Shown here one piece after another: positions 17,171-25,666 of a DNA stretch of 48,493 bases. Source of the DNA: an uncultured Bacteroidota bacterium (GTDB taxonomy: Bacteria > Bacteroidota > Bacteroidia > Chitinophagales > Chitinophagaceae); NCBI GenBank assembly GCA_903958045.1, contig CAJBRT010000127.1:1-48493 (forward strand). The letters are read 5' to 3'. Position numbers and translations under genes: made by a program. How positions within the stretch are numbered: position 1 is the stretch's first letter; each line of letters begins with the position of its first letter. Under the pieces are notes generated by a model. It was not told the origin of the DNA. It did not search any database and was given only the letters and a program-made list of their open reading frames with translations.

Positions 17171-19639
17171 TTATTTAAACACGATAGGAACAGTTATTCT
17201 AATCCCCGTTCTCACAGGCTCCCCTTTTTGAAAACCGTTAATAAGATCTACACGCATCACTTTAAAAATGTTTTCGATACCTATAATGGACTCAGTGTAG
17301 TTAACCATATTGTTTACATGCAAATAACTCACCCCTCCTACCAAAAACCAATTGAGTTTTCTAAATCCAGGAATTTTGTTGGTAATGAGTCCGTTTAAGT
17401 GATACTCGGCAAAAACCGTAGCGTAAAAACTAGCTTGATTGCTAAACTGATAATATGGTAATAACTGAAACCCTTTTAAATGCTCAATGGTAACATAGGC
17501 CTGGTTACCAAAATAATGTTGAAAATCGGGGGTATATAATTTGTTGGCGTTTATAAATCCTCCCGCAGTTGCCCGGTATTGAAAAGTACCTCCAAGTCCA
17601 AGCGGTAGATTATCAGAAACATTCAGAGACCATTTTGAATAATCGACATCACTTCCGAGTAAATTGGGGATCCCTTTTTTATAGGTAAGTGTAAAAGTTG
17701 GCGCTTTGGAACCAATTCCAATTTTTTGATCCGGGAGTTCAATATATTTTCCGCCGGGCTGCCAAGTCAATACGCCTGTAAATGTGGAAGCCTGGTGCCC
17801 CTCAAAATTTGTAGTTGAAGCAGGCGCGGGCGTATTGGTGCTGTAACTCCTATTGATATGATCAACAAAAACAACGGGCTTATCTAAATTTGGCAAGGCC
17901 AATCTGTCTTGGAATTGAAAATTAGCCCTAAAATTTAATCCGCTCCCCAGTCCTGCACCATACCCTACATTAAAAAATCTAGCTTCATATAATTTCAAAA
18001 AATTTCGTTCATATAAAATTGTTTGAATGGTATTTTGAGACTCTGGTATGGCTATATCATTGTTAAACTGAAACAGTTTTCTTCCAAAGCCAACGCCAAT
18101 ATTATTGAAATATTTTTTTCCAAAATTATACCGAACCGTAGCCGAAGGTTGTAACCTCGTATTACTAAATCCATACCGTACTAAAGGTTCGATGGATAAA
18201 CTCTTACGCCCTGTATAGCGCTTTGTCCATCGAGGTGAAAAACTAGCATTATACCCTTCGATGGTATTGTAATTTACAGATCCAAGGAGTGCATCAAACT
18301 CAATGCGTGTTTTTTTACTTTGTTTATTGATGGTCTGACCCGTTAATAAAAAACCGGTGATGCTAAATTTATTACGCACCCTATCTACCGAATCTAGGTA
18401 TTTAGGGTCTTGGCGGATTTTTTCCATACTGTCTTTTCGAGCATAATCTTTAACTTCCTCAACTGCCAGCGGCACAGGTCGAATACTATCCCAATAAGCA
18501 GTGCTCTTTTTATTGGAACTATCCAGGTATTTTAAATAAGTATTTCCAAAAAACTTTTTACCATAACTCGGCGCTAAATTAAACTGATCATAGACTTGCA
18601 CGAAGCTTCCCGAAAAAGCAAAACCAAAAAATTTACCACGCGGATATATGACTTGATTTTTGATCACCCAACCCTGTTTTGTGGGCACATACAACTGCTC
18701 AATTAAAAGGGTATCGAGAAGTTGTAACTGCTGTTCTTTTAATAAATTAAGTTGCACACTATGAATACGCCAATCGTTTTCGATAATATTGATGATGCCA
18801 GAAAAAAGTGGTTCGTATTTCCTTTTTGGAAGCACGCGTATCCTACTAATTTCGATACCGTTTTCGTAAAAAGTGCCTTCAAATTTATAGTTGTAAAAAG
18901 CAAGGGCTCCATCGGCAATAGGTGACACAAACCCGCGAGGGTTAAGTCCATTACCAAGGGCTATATTGTTTTCATAAAAAGAAATGATTTGCGGATTGCT
19001 TAAGCCAAAGCCACTGCTTCGTCCACTCACTTTAGAGGATTTAACCTCAATGCGCTCTTTGTTGGGTACGTCTACGTAATAATCTGAAATGGTTTCAGAC
19101 AAAAACAATATTCGGTTTTTAAGCGTATCAAAATTTTTAGGTGTTAATGATTTCCCAAAAAATGATTTTGGAAAATCATTTAATACGAGCTGTCCTTTTA
19201 TATATACTTCGGCACTAAACTTTTTAATTTCATTTAAATAATCAGGCCTTTTTTTAATGGCTTTTCTGATAATTGCATAGGCAGGATCTTCCCCTTTTGA
19301 ATTCACCACCACATCATTTAGTAAGTAAACTTGTTTGGTTAACACAAAGGGTAACGAAAGCGTATCCTGACCCGGCACGATTTTTATTTTCTTTTCTACC
19401 GCTTCAAAACCAACATAATTACAAACAATGGTATAGGACCCCGCCACTAGCGTCAATGAAAATTTTGCGTCGGCATTGGCGGTTACACCCCGAGTAGTGC
19501 CTTTAATTAGAACAGAACCGTGTGCAAGTTTTTTACCTGCACCATCGGTAATAGAACCCGTTACAACGGTTTGTGCAACCAGGATATTACCACAAAGCAA
19601 GCCCAGAGATACCATCAACAAATAACAATAAAGACGCAT
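17171..19639 (-). CDS. DUF5686 family protein with carboxypeptidase-like domain
   Basis: An 822-residue envelope protein. It has a signal peptide (cleavage after ILVAQ, about residue 23) and a carboxypeptidase-D regulatory-like domain at about 25-105, with the SYTIVCNYVGFE strand typical of the family. The DUF5686 region follows, beginning around DPAYAIIRKAIKKR. The last ~350 residues have the alternating aromatic and polar pattern of an outer-membrane beta-barrel. No TonB box or plug is evident, so it is not a classical receptor. The function of DUF5686 is not established. It is preceded by a terminator hairpin containing its own -7 element. Confidence 0.75.
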   Translation of the reverse strand: MRLYCYLLMVSLGLLCGNILVAQTVVTGSITDGAGKKLAHGSVLIKGTTRGVTANADAKFSLTLVAGSYTIVCNYVGFEAVEKKIKIVPGQDTLSLPFVLTKQVYLLNDVVVNSKGEDPAYAIIRKAIKKRPDYLNEIKKFSAEVYIKGQLVLNDFPKSFFGKSLTPKNFDTLKNRILFLSETISDYYVDVPNKERIEVKSSKVSGRSSGFGLSNPQIISFYENNIALGNGLNPRGFVSPIADGALAFYNYKFEGTFYENGIEISRIRVLPKRKYEPLFSGIINIIENDWRIHSVQLNLLKEQQLQLLDTLLIEQLYVPTKQGWVIKNQVIYPRGKFFGFAFSGSFVQVYDQFNLAPSYGKKFFGNTYLKYLDSSNKKSTAYWDSIRPVPLAVEEVKDYARKDSMEKIRQDPKYLDSVDRVRNKFSITGFLLTGQTINKQSKKTRIEFDALLGSVNYNTIEGYNASFSPRWTKRYTGRKSLSIEPLVRYGFSNTRLQPSATVRYNFGKKYFNNIGVGFGRKLFQFNNDIAIPESQNTIQTILYERNFLKLYEARFFNVGYGAGLGSGLNFRANFQFQDRLALPNLDKPVVFVDHINRSYSTNTPAPASTTNFEGHQASTFTGVLTWQPGGKYIELPDQKIGIGSKAPTFTLTYKKGIPNLLGSDVDYSKWSLNVSDNLPLGLGGTFQYRATAGGFINANKLYTPDFQHYFGNQAYVTIEHLKGFQLLPYYQFSNQASFYATVFAEYHLNGLITNKIPGFRKLNWFLVGGVSYLHVNNMVNYTESIIGIENIFKVMRVDLINGFQKGEPVRTGIRITVPIVFK

Positions 19640-19644
19640 AAAAA

Positions 19645-19652
19645 CAAAAATA
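19645..19652 (-). promoter_or_regulatory. -7 promoter element of the DUF5686 gene
   Basis: Reads TATTTTTG on the minus strand, five bases before the ATG at 19639. It overlaps the distal arm of the terminator hairpin of the preceding gene (19648-19684). Confidence 0.4.
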
Positions 19653-19684
19653 GGCAGCTTCTCATGAATAGAAGCTACCTATTT
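19648..19684 (-). terminator. Intrinsic terminator after the small membrane protein gene
   Basis: A 15-bp stem with a single C-A mismatch (AAATAGG-AGCTTCT and its partner) around a 7-nt loop. On the minus strand it runs into a TTTTTGTTTTT tail. It lies 22 bp past the stop of the 118-residue membrane protein gene. Confidence 0.75.
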
Positions 19685-19706
19685 GTTAAAAGGTAAAATT
19701 AAAGGT

Positions 19707-20063
19707 TTACTTGGTAGATTTACTACGCATAAATGCGCCAGTTAAGGCCGCAAAACCGCCTAAAAGTCCTCCCACAACACCCGTAAGGATAATGAGCGCA
19801 ATATAAGAACCACCCAGCGGCAGTATTTGTGCGACTTTACTAGATAATAAGTGGGCATTGGCCAAGTCTTTGCCTGTAGCTAAACCAGCCCATAAGGCAC
19901 CCACACCTAAAAATCCTGCAAAAAAACTTTTAGCTGGTGAATCCATGATAAAAAAAGCCACGATACCAGAAGTGCCCACAAAAAGCCACCAAGGAAATTG
20001 ACTATATAACCCAACAGCAAAAGCTAAAAAAGCGTGTAAAAAAATTGCCACTATAAATTTCAT
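19707..20063 (-). CDS. Small membrane protein, unknown function
   Basis: A 118-residue hydrophobic protein with about four predicted membrane segments (residues 3-20, 25-45, 48-64 and 84-110), the last rich in glycine (GVVGGLLGGFAAL). The C-terminus MRSKSTK is basic and probably cytoplasmic. I do not recognise a family. It starts 10 bp after the penicillin-acylase-family gene on the same strand and is followed by a strong terminator, so the two form a short operon. Confidence 0.75.
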   Translation of the reverse strand: MKFIVAIFLHAFLAFAVGLYSQFPWWLFVGTSGIVAFFIMDSPAKSFFAGFLGVGALWAGLATGKDLANAHLLSSKVAQILPLGGSYIALIILTGVVGGLLGGFAALTGAFMRSKSTK

Positions 20064-20073
20064 AAAAATTAAA

Positions 20074-22536
20074 TTAAGAGTTTGTAAAAGTTAAACGCCA
20101 TTTCATTTGACTATTTTGTTTAGCCGCTTCTTTAGATAAAAATAATAGGCGGTAATATTTACCAGCAGCCCAACTATCAATAAAGCTGTCGTAATATTTA
20201 CTACCAGGATTTCCATTTTGACCACCCGGATAAACACCATAGGCTTCAATACCATCAACTAAATGCACAACCATGCGCCAACTTGGACCATGGTTACCGG
20301 TGGTTGCATTAATAATATGTACACCGCCTCCTATTGGTAAATGGAGTCTACTCAGTGACGGTATTTTTAGTAAGTGATTTACACGCGTGTCTTTGTATGC
20401 ACCCCAAGCAAGCGTTCCTTCTTTTTCCATTTGCGCTAATTGCGGCGTGGCTTTTTTAATGGCCGCAGTTACCGCATCAACCATTGTTTCTTTAACATTT
20501 GGTGTAGCAATATTGTCCTCAAAAAGAATGACTGAATCTTTTAGCATTTGTTCTAGCAGTGTAGACTCATCAGGCCACTGTAAAGGCAGTGCGGCCTTTT
20601 TAAATTCATCTGCCCAAACGGCTACTTCTAAACTATCCCATATGGCTCTAAATACCGATGCTCCTTTTTCATCAACGTCATTGCGCAAATTCCAATTACG
20701 CAAATAGCCCACATATTTTTTTTCTTCGGCATGTAAACTTGACTCATTTAAAAATTTGAAGATGGCAGGTCTAGCCATCTCCGCAAAAATATTATCGTTA
20801 TTGGTTTGAAGCGCCTGCACATCGAGTGGCGTAACGCCAAACATGGCATTCAACTTTTTATTGATAATGATACCACGGTATAAAGGAAATGCATTCGCTG
20901 CTCCTAAATAATACGGATAGGTACTATCGGTAGACATTTGGTTGGCGCTACTTACAAAACCACGCTCCGGATTTTTCATCATTGGATTTTCGGAAGCTGG
21001 AATCATGCCTTGCCATAAATAACTACTATCATGCCCTGGCATGATAAAATCTCCTTGCCTATTCCATCTGGCAACAAAAGCACCTTGCTGTTTAATAGCA
21101 ATATCACCACTTACACTCGCGAACGCGAAATTTTGTCCAGGACATGTCCAGTTATTTATAGCACTTAAATAATCATCAAAATTTTTAGCCCTGTTTAATT
21201 CGTAAAAAGTTTGAAGTCCGCTGCTACCATCTTGAGCCGTCCATCTTACTGCAAGGTATTTTCCATCAGAACCATTGGCATTATAACTTTTATCATACAT
21301 GACTGGGCCTAGTGCCGTAATAGCCACTCTATCAATCGAATCAGGCTGTCCTTTTATTTTAATGCGCTCTTCTTTAATTACAGATTTTTGCCATGCACCA
21401 TTAAACCAATACTCTTCCATGGTAGTATCTTTAAACTTGATGTCATAATAGTCTAGTACATCTCTACCCGCATTGGTAACACCCCAGGCAATGCTATCGT
21501 TAAAGCCAATGATAACGGCTGGCGATCCAGGAAAACTAGCACCATACGTACTATGCGTTGGCGTTGTAATTTGCACTTCATACCAAAGTGATGGTAAATT
21601 TAAACCAAGGTGCGGATCACTTGCTAAAATAGGCTTACCGCTTTTTGTTTTTGTTCCAGCAATGGCCCAGTTGTTAGAACCATTGTTTTTATTAGGTGCT
21701 TCTGGCGCATTAGGCGCAACAGAATTTGTTTTTGCAAAATACAAAGAGTCTAATGAAGCCGGCGCTAAGGCAGCCACAGAAGCTTTTTCATACAATGTTC
21801 CTTTTGGAATAATAGGATCCAAAGAATCCTGCACGTTGGTATATAATTTATTAAAATCTTCGTAGCCAAAATAATTTTTTGAATTAGTCATTTGAAGATC
21901 TGTGGTGGTGCCACGGCCTGTTAAATCATAAGACATGAACATTAAAAACAAATAGGTTTTAATAGGCGTCCAGGCTTCAGGTTTATAATCGAGTAATTTA
22001 TATTCAAATGGAATTTGAGAAGGCTGTAATGATTTGATATATGCATTTACACCATTTGCATAAGACGTAACGGCTGCTTGCAAGGCTGGATTGTTGGCCA
22101 TTTTTTTCATGGTAGCTTCTGCGCCTTCCAACATGCCTAGTCTTCTAAAAAAACGATCGGTAGCAATACGGTCTGGCCCAACAATTTCACTTAACCTGCC
22201 GGCTGCAACATAGGTTTGAAACTCCATTTGCCAGAGTCTAAATTTCGCATGCAAAAAGCCTTGTGTGTAATATGCATCGTTGTCATTGTTTGCATAAATA
22301 TGCGGCACAAGTCTTTCATCCATTAATACTTCCACTTTATCCTGCAAACCATCCACTACGATATTTGCATCAAAGGATTTATTTTCCGGTTCGGCGTTTT
22401 GCCAAAAACCTTGTTGAGGCGATAAGAAATAACCAAGCCTTGGCGTTTTGGTTTTACCCACAGACAAAGGGGTATTAAGCACCGCCACAAGCCCCGTAGT
22501 AAGGGCGGCAGAAATAATAAATGGGACTATACGCAT
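20074..22536 (-). CDS. Penicillin acylase family protein (Ntn-hydrolase, S45)
   Basis: An 820-residue secreted Ntn-hydrolase that would mature by self-cleavage into alpha and beta chains. The expected cleavage is at G-S in NGSNNWAI, making Ser287 the new N-terminal nucleophile; SNNW and the following DPHLGL are family hallmarks. The alpha part contains VPHIYANNDNDAYYTQG and the QME..Y motif. An N-terminal hydrophobic stretch (MRIVPFIISAALTTGLVAVL) is a signal peptide or anchor. I use the ATG at 22536 because the upstream residues lack any export signal and would place it behind the start. Natural substrate is unknown; acyl-homoserine lactones or N-acyl amides are possible in this family. Confidence 0.88.
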   Translation of the reverse strand: MRIVPFIISAALTTGLVAVLNTPLSVGKTKTPRLGYFLSPQQGFWQNAEPENKSFDANIVVDGLQDKVEVLMDERLVPHIYANNDNDAYYTQGFLHAKFRLWQMEFQTYVAAGRLSEIVGPDRIATDRFFRRLGMLEGAEATMKKMANNPALQAAVTSYANGVNAYIKSLQPSQIPFEYKLLDYKPEAWTPIKTYLFLMFMSYDLTGRGTTTDLQMTNSKNYFGYEDFNKLYTNVQDSLDPIIPKGTLYEKASVAALAPASLDSLYFAKTNSVAPNAPEAPNKNNGSNNWAIAGTKTKSGKPILASDPHLGLNLPSLWYEVQITTPTHSTYGASFPGSPAVIIGFNDSIAWGVTNAGRDVLDYYDIKFKDTTMEEYWFNGAWQKSVIKEERIKIKGQPDSIDRVAITALGPVMYDKSYNANGSDGKYLAVRWTAQDGSSGLQTFYELNRAKNFDDYLSAINNWTCPGQNFAFASVSGDIAIKQQGAFVARWNRQGDFIMPGHDSSYLWQGMIPASENPMMKNPERGFVSSANQMSTDSTYPYYLGAANAFPLYRGIIINKKLNAMFGVTPLDVQALQTNNDNIFAEMARPAIFKFLNESSLHAEEKKYVGYLRNWNLRNDVDEKGASVFRAIWDSLEVAVWADEFKKAALPLQWPDESTLLEQMLKDSVILFEDNIATPNVKETMVDAVTAAIKKATPQLAQMEKEGTLAWGAYKDTRVNHLLKIPSLSRLHLPIGGGVHIINATTGNHGPSWRMVVHLVDGIEAYGVYPGGQNGNPGSKYYDSFIDSWAAGKYYRLLFLSKEAAKQNSQMKWRLTFTNS

Positions 22537-22620
22537 ATCAATCGATTGAGCACTGAAATTAAGATTTTTTTTGGGGTAATTAAGGTTTTTATAATTGAAC
22601 GCCAAGCCGGATATTTGCAT

Positions 22621-23229
22621 ATGGAATTGTCTACAGACACTAAAAACATATTAGGGCTTCAACTGCCCACCGATCCTCGCTGGGTGGACCTTGCAGCCAT
22701 TAGCATTGAAGCCATTTTAACGGACCACGCCTATTGCGAGCAAAAAGCCGCGCTTACTTGCATCTCTTATATTCAGCGCTATTCGGACCGCGTAGAACTT
22801 GTAAAAGAACTAGCACCCATTGTTACCGAAGAATGGGGCCATTTTAGACTGGTATTGCAGGAGCTACATAAACGTGGTTTACAATTAGGCAAACAGCGTA
22901 AAGATTTATACGTAAACGCACTCATTGCGTTTCAAAAAAAAGGGGGTGATGAACCTACCCGCCTATTAGACCAATTACTCATGATGGCACTGGTAGAAGC
23001 CAGAAGTTGCGAAAGATTTAAAAGACTTAGCGAAGGACTTGCAGATGACTACCTGAAAAAATTTTACAGACGTTTTATGGAAAGTGAAGCGGGGCACTAC
23101 ACTTTATTTATTGACCTTGCCACCTTATACTTTGGTAAAGAAAAAACCCTGAGCCGTTGGAGTGAATGGTTGGCCTATGAAAAAGAAGTGATGGAGTCGA
23201 TGGAAATTAGAGGAGACCGTATCCACTAG
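22621..23229 (+). CDS. miaE: tRNA-(ms2io6A) hydroxylase MiaE
   Basis: A 202-residue ferritin-like di-iron monooxygenase that hydroxylates the isopentenyl group of 2-methylthio-N6-isopentenyladenosine at tRNA position 37, using O2. The four-helix di-iron ligands are all visible: Glu40, Glu71-x-x-His74 (EEWGHF), Glu126 (VEARSCERF) and Glu156-x-x-His159 (SEAGHY). The frame is open to 22546 but the ATG at 22621 gives the family's N-terminus. It is divergent from the penicillin-acylase-family gene and converges with the GSCFA gene after 20 bp. Confidence 0.9.
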   Translation: MELSTDTKNILGLQLPTDPRWVDLAAISIEAILTDHAYCEQKAALTCISYIQRYSDRVELVKELAPIVTEEWGHFRLVLQELHKRGLQLGKQRKDLYVNALIAFQKKGGDEPTRLLDQLLMMALVEARSCERFKRLSEGLADDYLKKFYRRFMESEAGHYTLFIDLATLYFGKEKTLSRWSEWLAYEKEVMESMEIRGDRIH

Positions 23230-23244
23230 TGATACATCCACTAG
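23221..23244. repeat. Short direct repeat at the end of miaE
   Basis: ATCCACTAGT occurs at 23221-23230 and again at 23235-23244. The first copy contains the miaE stop codon and the second is in the 20-bp convergent gap. It looks like a local tandem duplication. Confidence 0.6.
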
Positions 23245-23249
23245 TAATT

Positions 23250-24254
23250 TTAAGGAAGCATTTGCGTCTTTAACAGTGCTAGGTGTTTAGAAAAATCTAA
23301 AAAAGGAAACTGAGCAGATAAGGCTTCCATTTTTTGTTGTGTTTTTTGCAAAAATTGTTGGTGCTGATTTGAATGCACAAAAAAAGGCTTGTGTGTAACG
23401 GCTAAATTAATAGCAGCAACTTCTTTGATGATGTTTTTTGTTTCGGGTGTGGTGCAGGCTTGTAAAAACTTTTCCCATACATACTCAGTAGCATGGTAAT
23501 TGGGGTGCACCATATCTTCGCTATAAAAACGGTAATCGCGTAAATCGTCAATCACAATTTCGTAGGCTGGAAAATAATAACTGTTGGCATCCGTATCAAC
23601 AAGGCTATGCACCGCCTGAATTAAAGCAGCCTTACTCCTATTGTTTTCTACCATACCCTCACGCACATGTCGAACCGGACTAATGGTATAAATAATTTGT
23701 AAAGAATGGTTTACTTGACGCAGTTTTTGAATTAAAGGCTCGTATAAACTGGTAATATCAAGAGGCGTCAATAATTTTTTAGCAAACCAATTAGCAGGCG
23801 CTTTATGGTTATTGGCTGCCACAAAATTTGGCGCATAACCATCCGCTTGTTCTGTTAATTGATAAACCCACGCAGACCCGAGTGTTATAAATAAGTGAGA
23901 TGCTTTTTTAATAAACAAATGCGCTTCAGCAGTGGATCCATTTATTTTAGAGAGCGCTTCTTCGGGTGTTGTTCCAGAAAAACGGCTATGGTGTTTCCAA
24001 GAGTGCCAGGCTTCATTATAATAAAATAAATCAGACTTGGTATATATTGGCGCATCGATATATTGATGCAATGCCTCGGCAACAGATACCGGATTAAATA
24101 AAACACCATTTGGATTTTCTAATACATGGAACAAATGCTTTGCTAATTTTTCGCCCATGTTTTCTGTAAAGCAAGACCCAATCATGAGCGTATGATCTCT
24201 ATGCCCAATTGGACTTTGAAGAGCAGGAATATCAAACGCACAATGAAATTTCAT
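23250..24254 (-). CDS. GSCFA domain-containing protein
   Basis: A 334-residue soluble protein beginning with the family-defining GSCFTENMG motif (residues 26-34). GSCFA proteins are related to SGNH hydrolases; the downstream ITLGSAWVY, PVRHVREGM and EDMVHPNYHATEYVWEKF blocks (with an Asp-x-x-His-like DMVHP) fit that fold. Enzymatic activity has not been established for the bacterial members as far as I know. It starts 10 bp after rlmB on the same strand and is probably the last gene of a Nudix-rlmB-GSCFA transcript. Confidence 0.85.
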   Translation of the reverse strand: MKFHCAFDIPALQSPIGHRDHTLMIGSCFTENMGEKLAKHLFHVLENPNGVLFNPVSVAEALHQYIDAPIYTKSDLFYYNEAWHSWKHHSRFSGTTPEEALSKINGSTAEAHLFIKKASHLFITLGSAWVYQLTEQADGYAPNFVAANNHKAPANWFAKKLLTPLDITSLYEPLIQKLRQVNHSLQIIYTISPVRHVREGMVENNRSKAALIQAVHSLVDTDANSYYFPAYEIVIDDLRDYRFYSEDMVHPNYHATEYVWEKFLQACTTPETKNIIKEVAAINLAVTHKPFFVHSNQHQQFLQKTQQKMEALSAQFPFLDFSKHLALLKTQMLP

Positions 24255-24264
24255 ACAGTAAATA

Positions 24265-25014
24265 TTAAGCTTGTAACAAACGTTGTTTCATGGCTTCATA
24301 CAAAACAATACCAGTTGCAACACCTACATTAAAAGAATCAAAAGTACCAGCCATAGGAATGGTAAAAAATGCATCTGCCGCTTTTGCCAAATAAGGCTGT
24401 ACCCCTTTTCCTTCATCACCCATAATCACACAACAAGGATCTGTTAAGGCAAGTTCAAATATTTTTTTATCGGCGCGCATTTCAGAAGTAAATACCTGAA
24501 TACCATTTAAGTGAAGTGTGTCCACCGCTTTTATTAAACTATTTACGCGGCATACATGAATATGTTCAAGTGCACCCGCGCTACTTTTAACGGCTTCGGC
24601 ATTAAGTGCTCCCACTCCCTTGTCCGGTATAATAAGTGCCTGCGCTCCACAGCAGAGTGCACTTCTTGCAATAGCTCCAATATTTCTTACATCGGTAATA
24701 CCATCGAGCATTACAAATAATGGCGCTTCGCCTTTTTCAACTACGTGATCAATTACTTGTTGTAAATCTAAATAGGCGACTAGGCCGGCAAATGCAATAA
24801 CCCCCTGATGATTGGCTTTTGTTAAACCATTTAATTTTTCGGGCGGCACGAGTTGGATGGGCACATTGTATTCGCGCGCCAATTGTCTGATTTGCAAAAT
24901 GGCTTCGCCTGAAATATTTTTTTGAAATAAAATTTTATCGATAGAACGTCCCGACTGTAATGCTTCTACGAGTGGTTGACGTCCAATAATTAATGCCGAT
25001 TGTTTGATTGCCAT
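24265..25014 (-). CDS. rlmB: 23S rRNA (guanosine-2'-O-)-methyltransferase RlmB (SpoU/TrmH family)
   Basis: A 249-residue SPOUT-class RNA 2'-O-methyltransferase. Residues 5-80 form the substrate-binding domain (SALIIGRQPLVEAL through NHQGVIAFAG), and the trefoil-knot catalytic domain follows. Motif 1 is NIGAIARSA (111-119), motif 2 is IMGDEGKGV and motif 3 is IPMAGTFDSFNVGVATGI. Presence of the N-terminal domain and length match RlmB (Gm2251 of 23S rRNA) better than TrmH, though the exact target is an inference. Spacing of 11 bp from the Nudix gene suggests co-transcription. Confidence 0.85.
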   Translation of the reverse strand: MAIKQSALIIGRQPLVEALQSGRSIDKILFQKNISGEAILQIRQLAREYNVPIQLVPPEKLNGLTKANHQGVIAFAGLVAYLDLQQVIDHVVEKGEAPLFVMLDGITDVRNIGAIARSALCCGAQALIIPDKGVGALNAEAVKSSAGALEHIHVCRVNSLIKAVDTLHLNGIQVFTSEMRADKKIFELALTDPCCVIMGDEGKGVQPYLAKAADAFFTIPMAGTFDSFNVGVATGIVLYEAMKQRLLQA

Positions 25015-25025
25015 GTAAAAATAAA

Positions 25026-25583
25026 TTAGATAAGAAGGCCCTGCACTTGCAATAATTCAATTTTAGTAAGTGCAGCCACACTCATAGCATCGGTAATGGT
25101 TCCATCCGCTACCATGCCAAAAGCGTCCGATAAAGATACTTTTTTAATTTGTAAAGCTTCTGTTTCTTCGGGTTCCGCATCCTCCTGCATCAACTCCGTA
25201 GCCAAATAAATAATGGCGAGTTCATCAGAAACAGAATTGGATAAATGAAGTCGCATCAGCTCTTTATACTTTGCAGCCACAAGACCCGTCTCTTCTTTTA
25301 ATTCCCGAATAGCGGTTTGAATTGGATCTGTTGATTCCGGACATCCGCCCTCCGGTATTTCCCAACTGTATGCATCAATTGTAAAACGGTACTGCCCTAC
25401 CAAATAAGTATGCATGTCAGGAGTAATGGGCACAACGCCTACTGCAATATTTTTAAAATGAACCTTGCCATAAATACCAGGCTTACCCGCCGGATTGAGC
25501 ACGTCATATTCGGTAACGTCTATCCAAGCATTTTGGTAAATGGCTTTGCTCTTTTTTATGGTCCAAGGTTTTTTTTGCTGCAT
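25026..25583 (-). CDS. Nudix hydrolase, ADP-ribose pyrophosphatase-like
   Basis: A 185-residue Nudix enzyme resembling ADP-ribose/ADP-sugar pyrophosphatases, with the EIPEGG segment before the box and a conserved RELKEETG (93-100). The Nudix box is G79-x5-T85-x7-R93-E-L-x-E-E-x-G, so the first conserved glutamate of the consensus is threonine; the metal-binding REL-x-EE part is intact. The frame is open to 25631, but the ATG at 25583 gives the family N-terminus (WTIKKSKAIYQNAW) and lies just after a -7 element. First gene of a likely operon with rlmB and the GSCFA gene. Confidence 0.88.
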   Translation of the reverse strand: MQQKKPWTIKKSKAIYQNAWIDVTEYDVLNPAGKPGIYGKVHFKNIAVGVVPITPDMHTYLVGQYRFTIDAYSWEIPEGGCPESTDPIQTAIRELKEETGLVAAKYKELMRLHLSNSVSDELAIIYLATELMQEDAEPEETEALQIKKVSLSDAFGMVADGTITDAMSVAALTKIELLQVQGLLI

Positions 25584-25601
25584 GCTATTATATAACCGTG
25601 T

Positions 25602-25609
25602 CAAATATA
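25602..25609 (-). promoter_or_regulatory. -7 promoter element of the Nudix-rlmB-GSCFA operon
   Basis: Reads TATATTTG on the minus strand, an exact TAnnTTTG match, 18 nt from the ATG at 25583 and directly downstream of the metK terminator. It supports the shorter Nudix start. Confidence 0.5.
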
Positions 25610-25618
25610 TGGCTAAAT

Positions 25619-25652
25619 AAAAAGCCCCCACTAAAATTAGCAGGGGCTTTTT
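25619..25652 (-). terminator. Intrinsic terminator after metK
   Basis: A 10-bp perfect stem (AAAAAGCCCC with GGGGCTTTTT) around a 14-nt loop, followed on the minus strand by a T-rich stretch. It lies 14 bp past the metK stop. Confidence 0.88.
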
Positions 25653-25666
25653 GTTCTCGTATTATT

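Noticed and set aside
21473-21865. A 130-residue plus-strand frame inside the penicillin-acylase-family gene
   Set aside because: Overlaps the region encoding the Ntn nucleophile motif, which is clearly the real coding strand.
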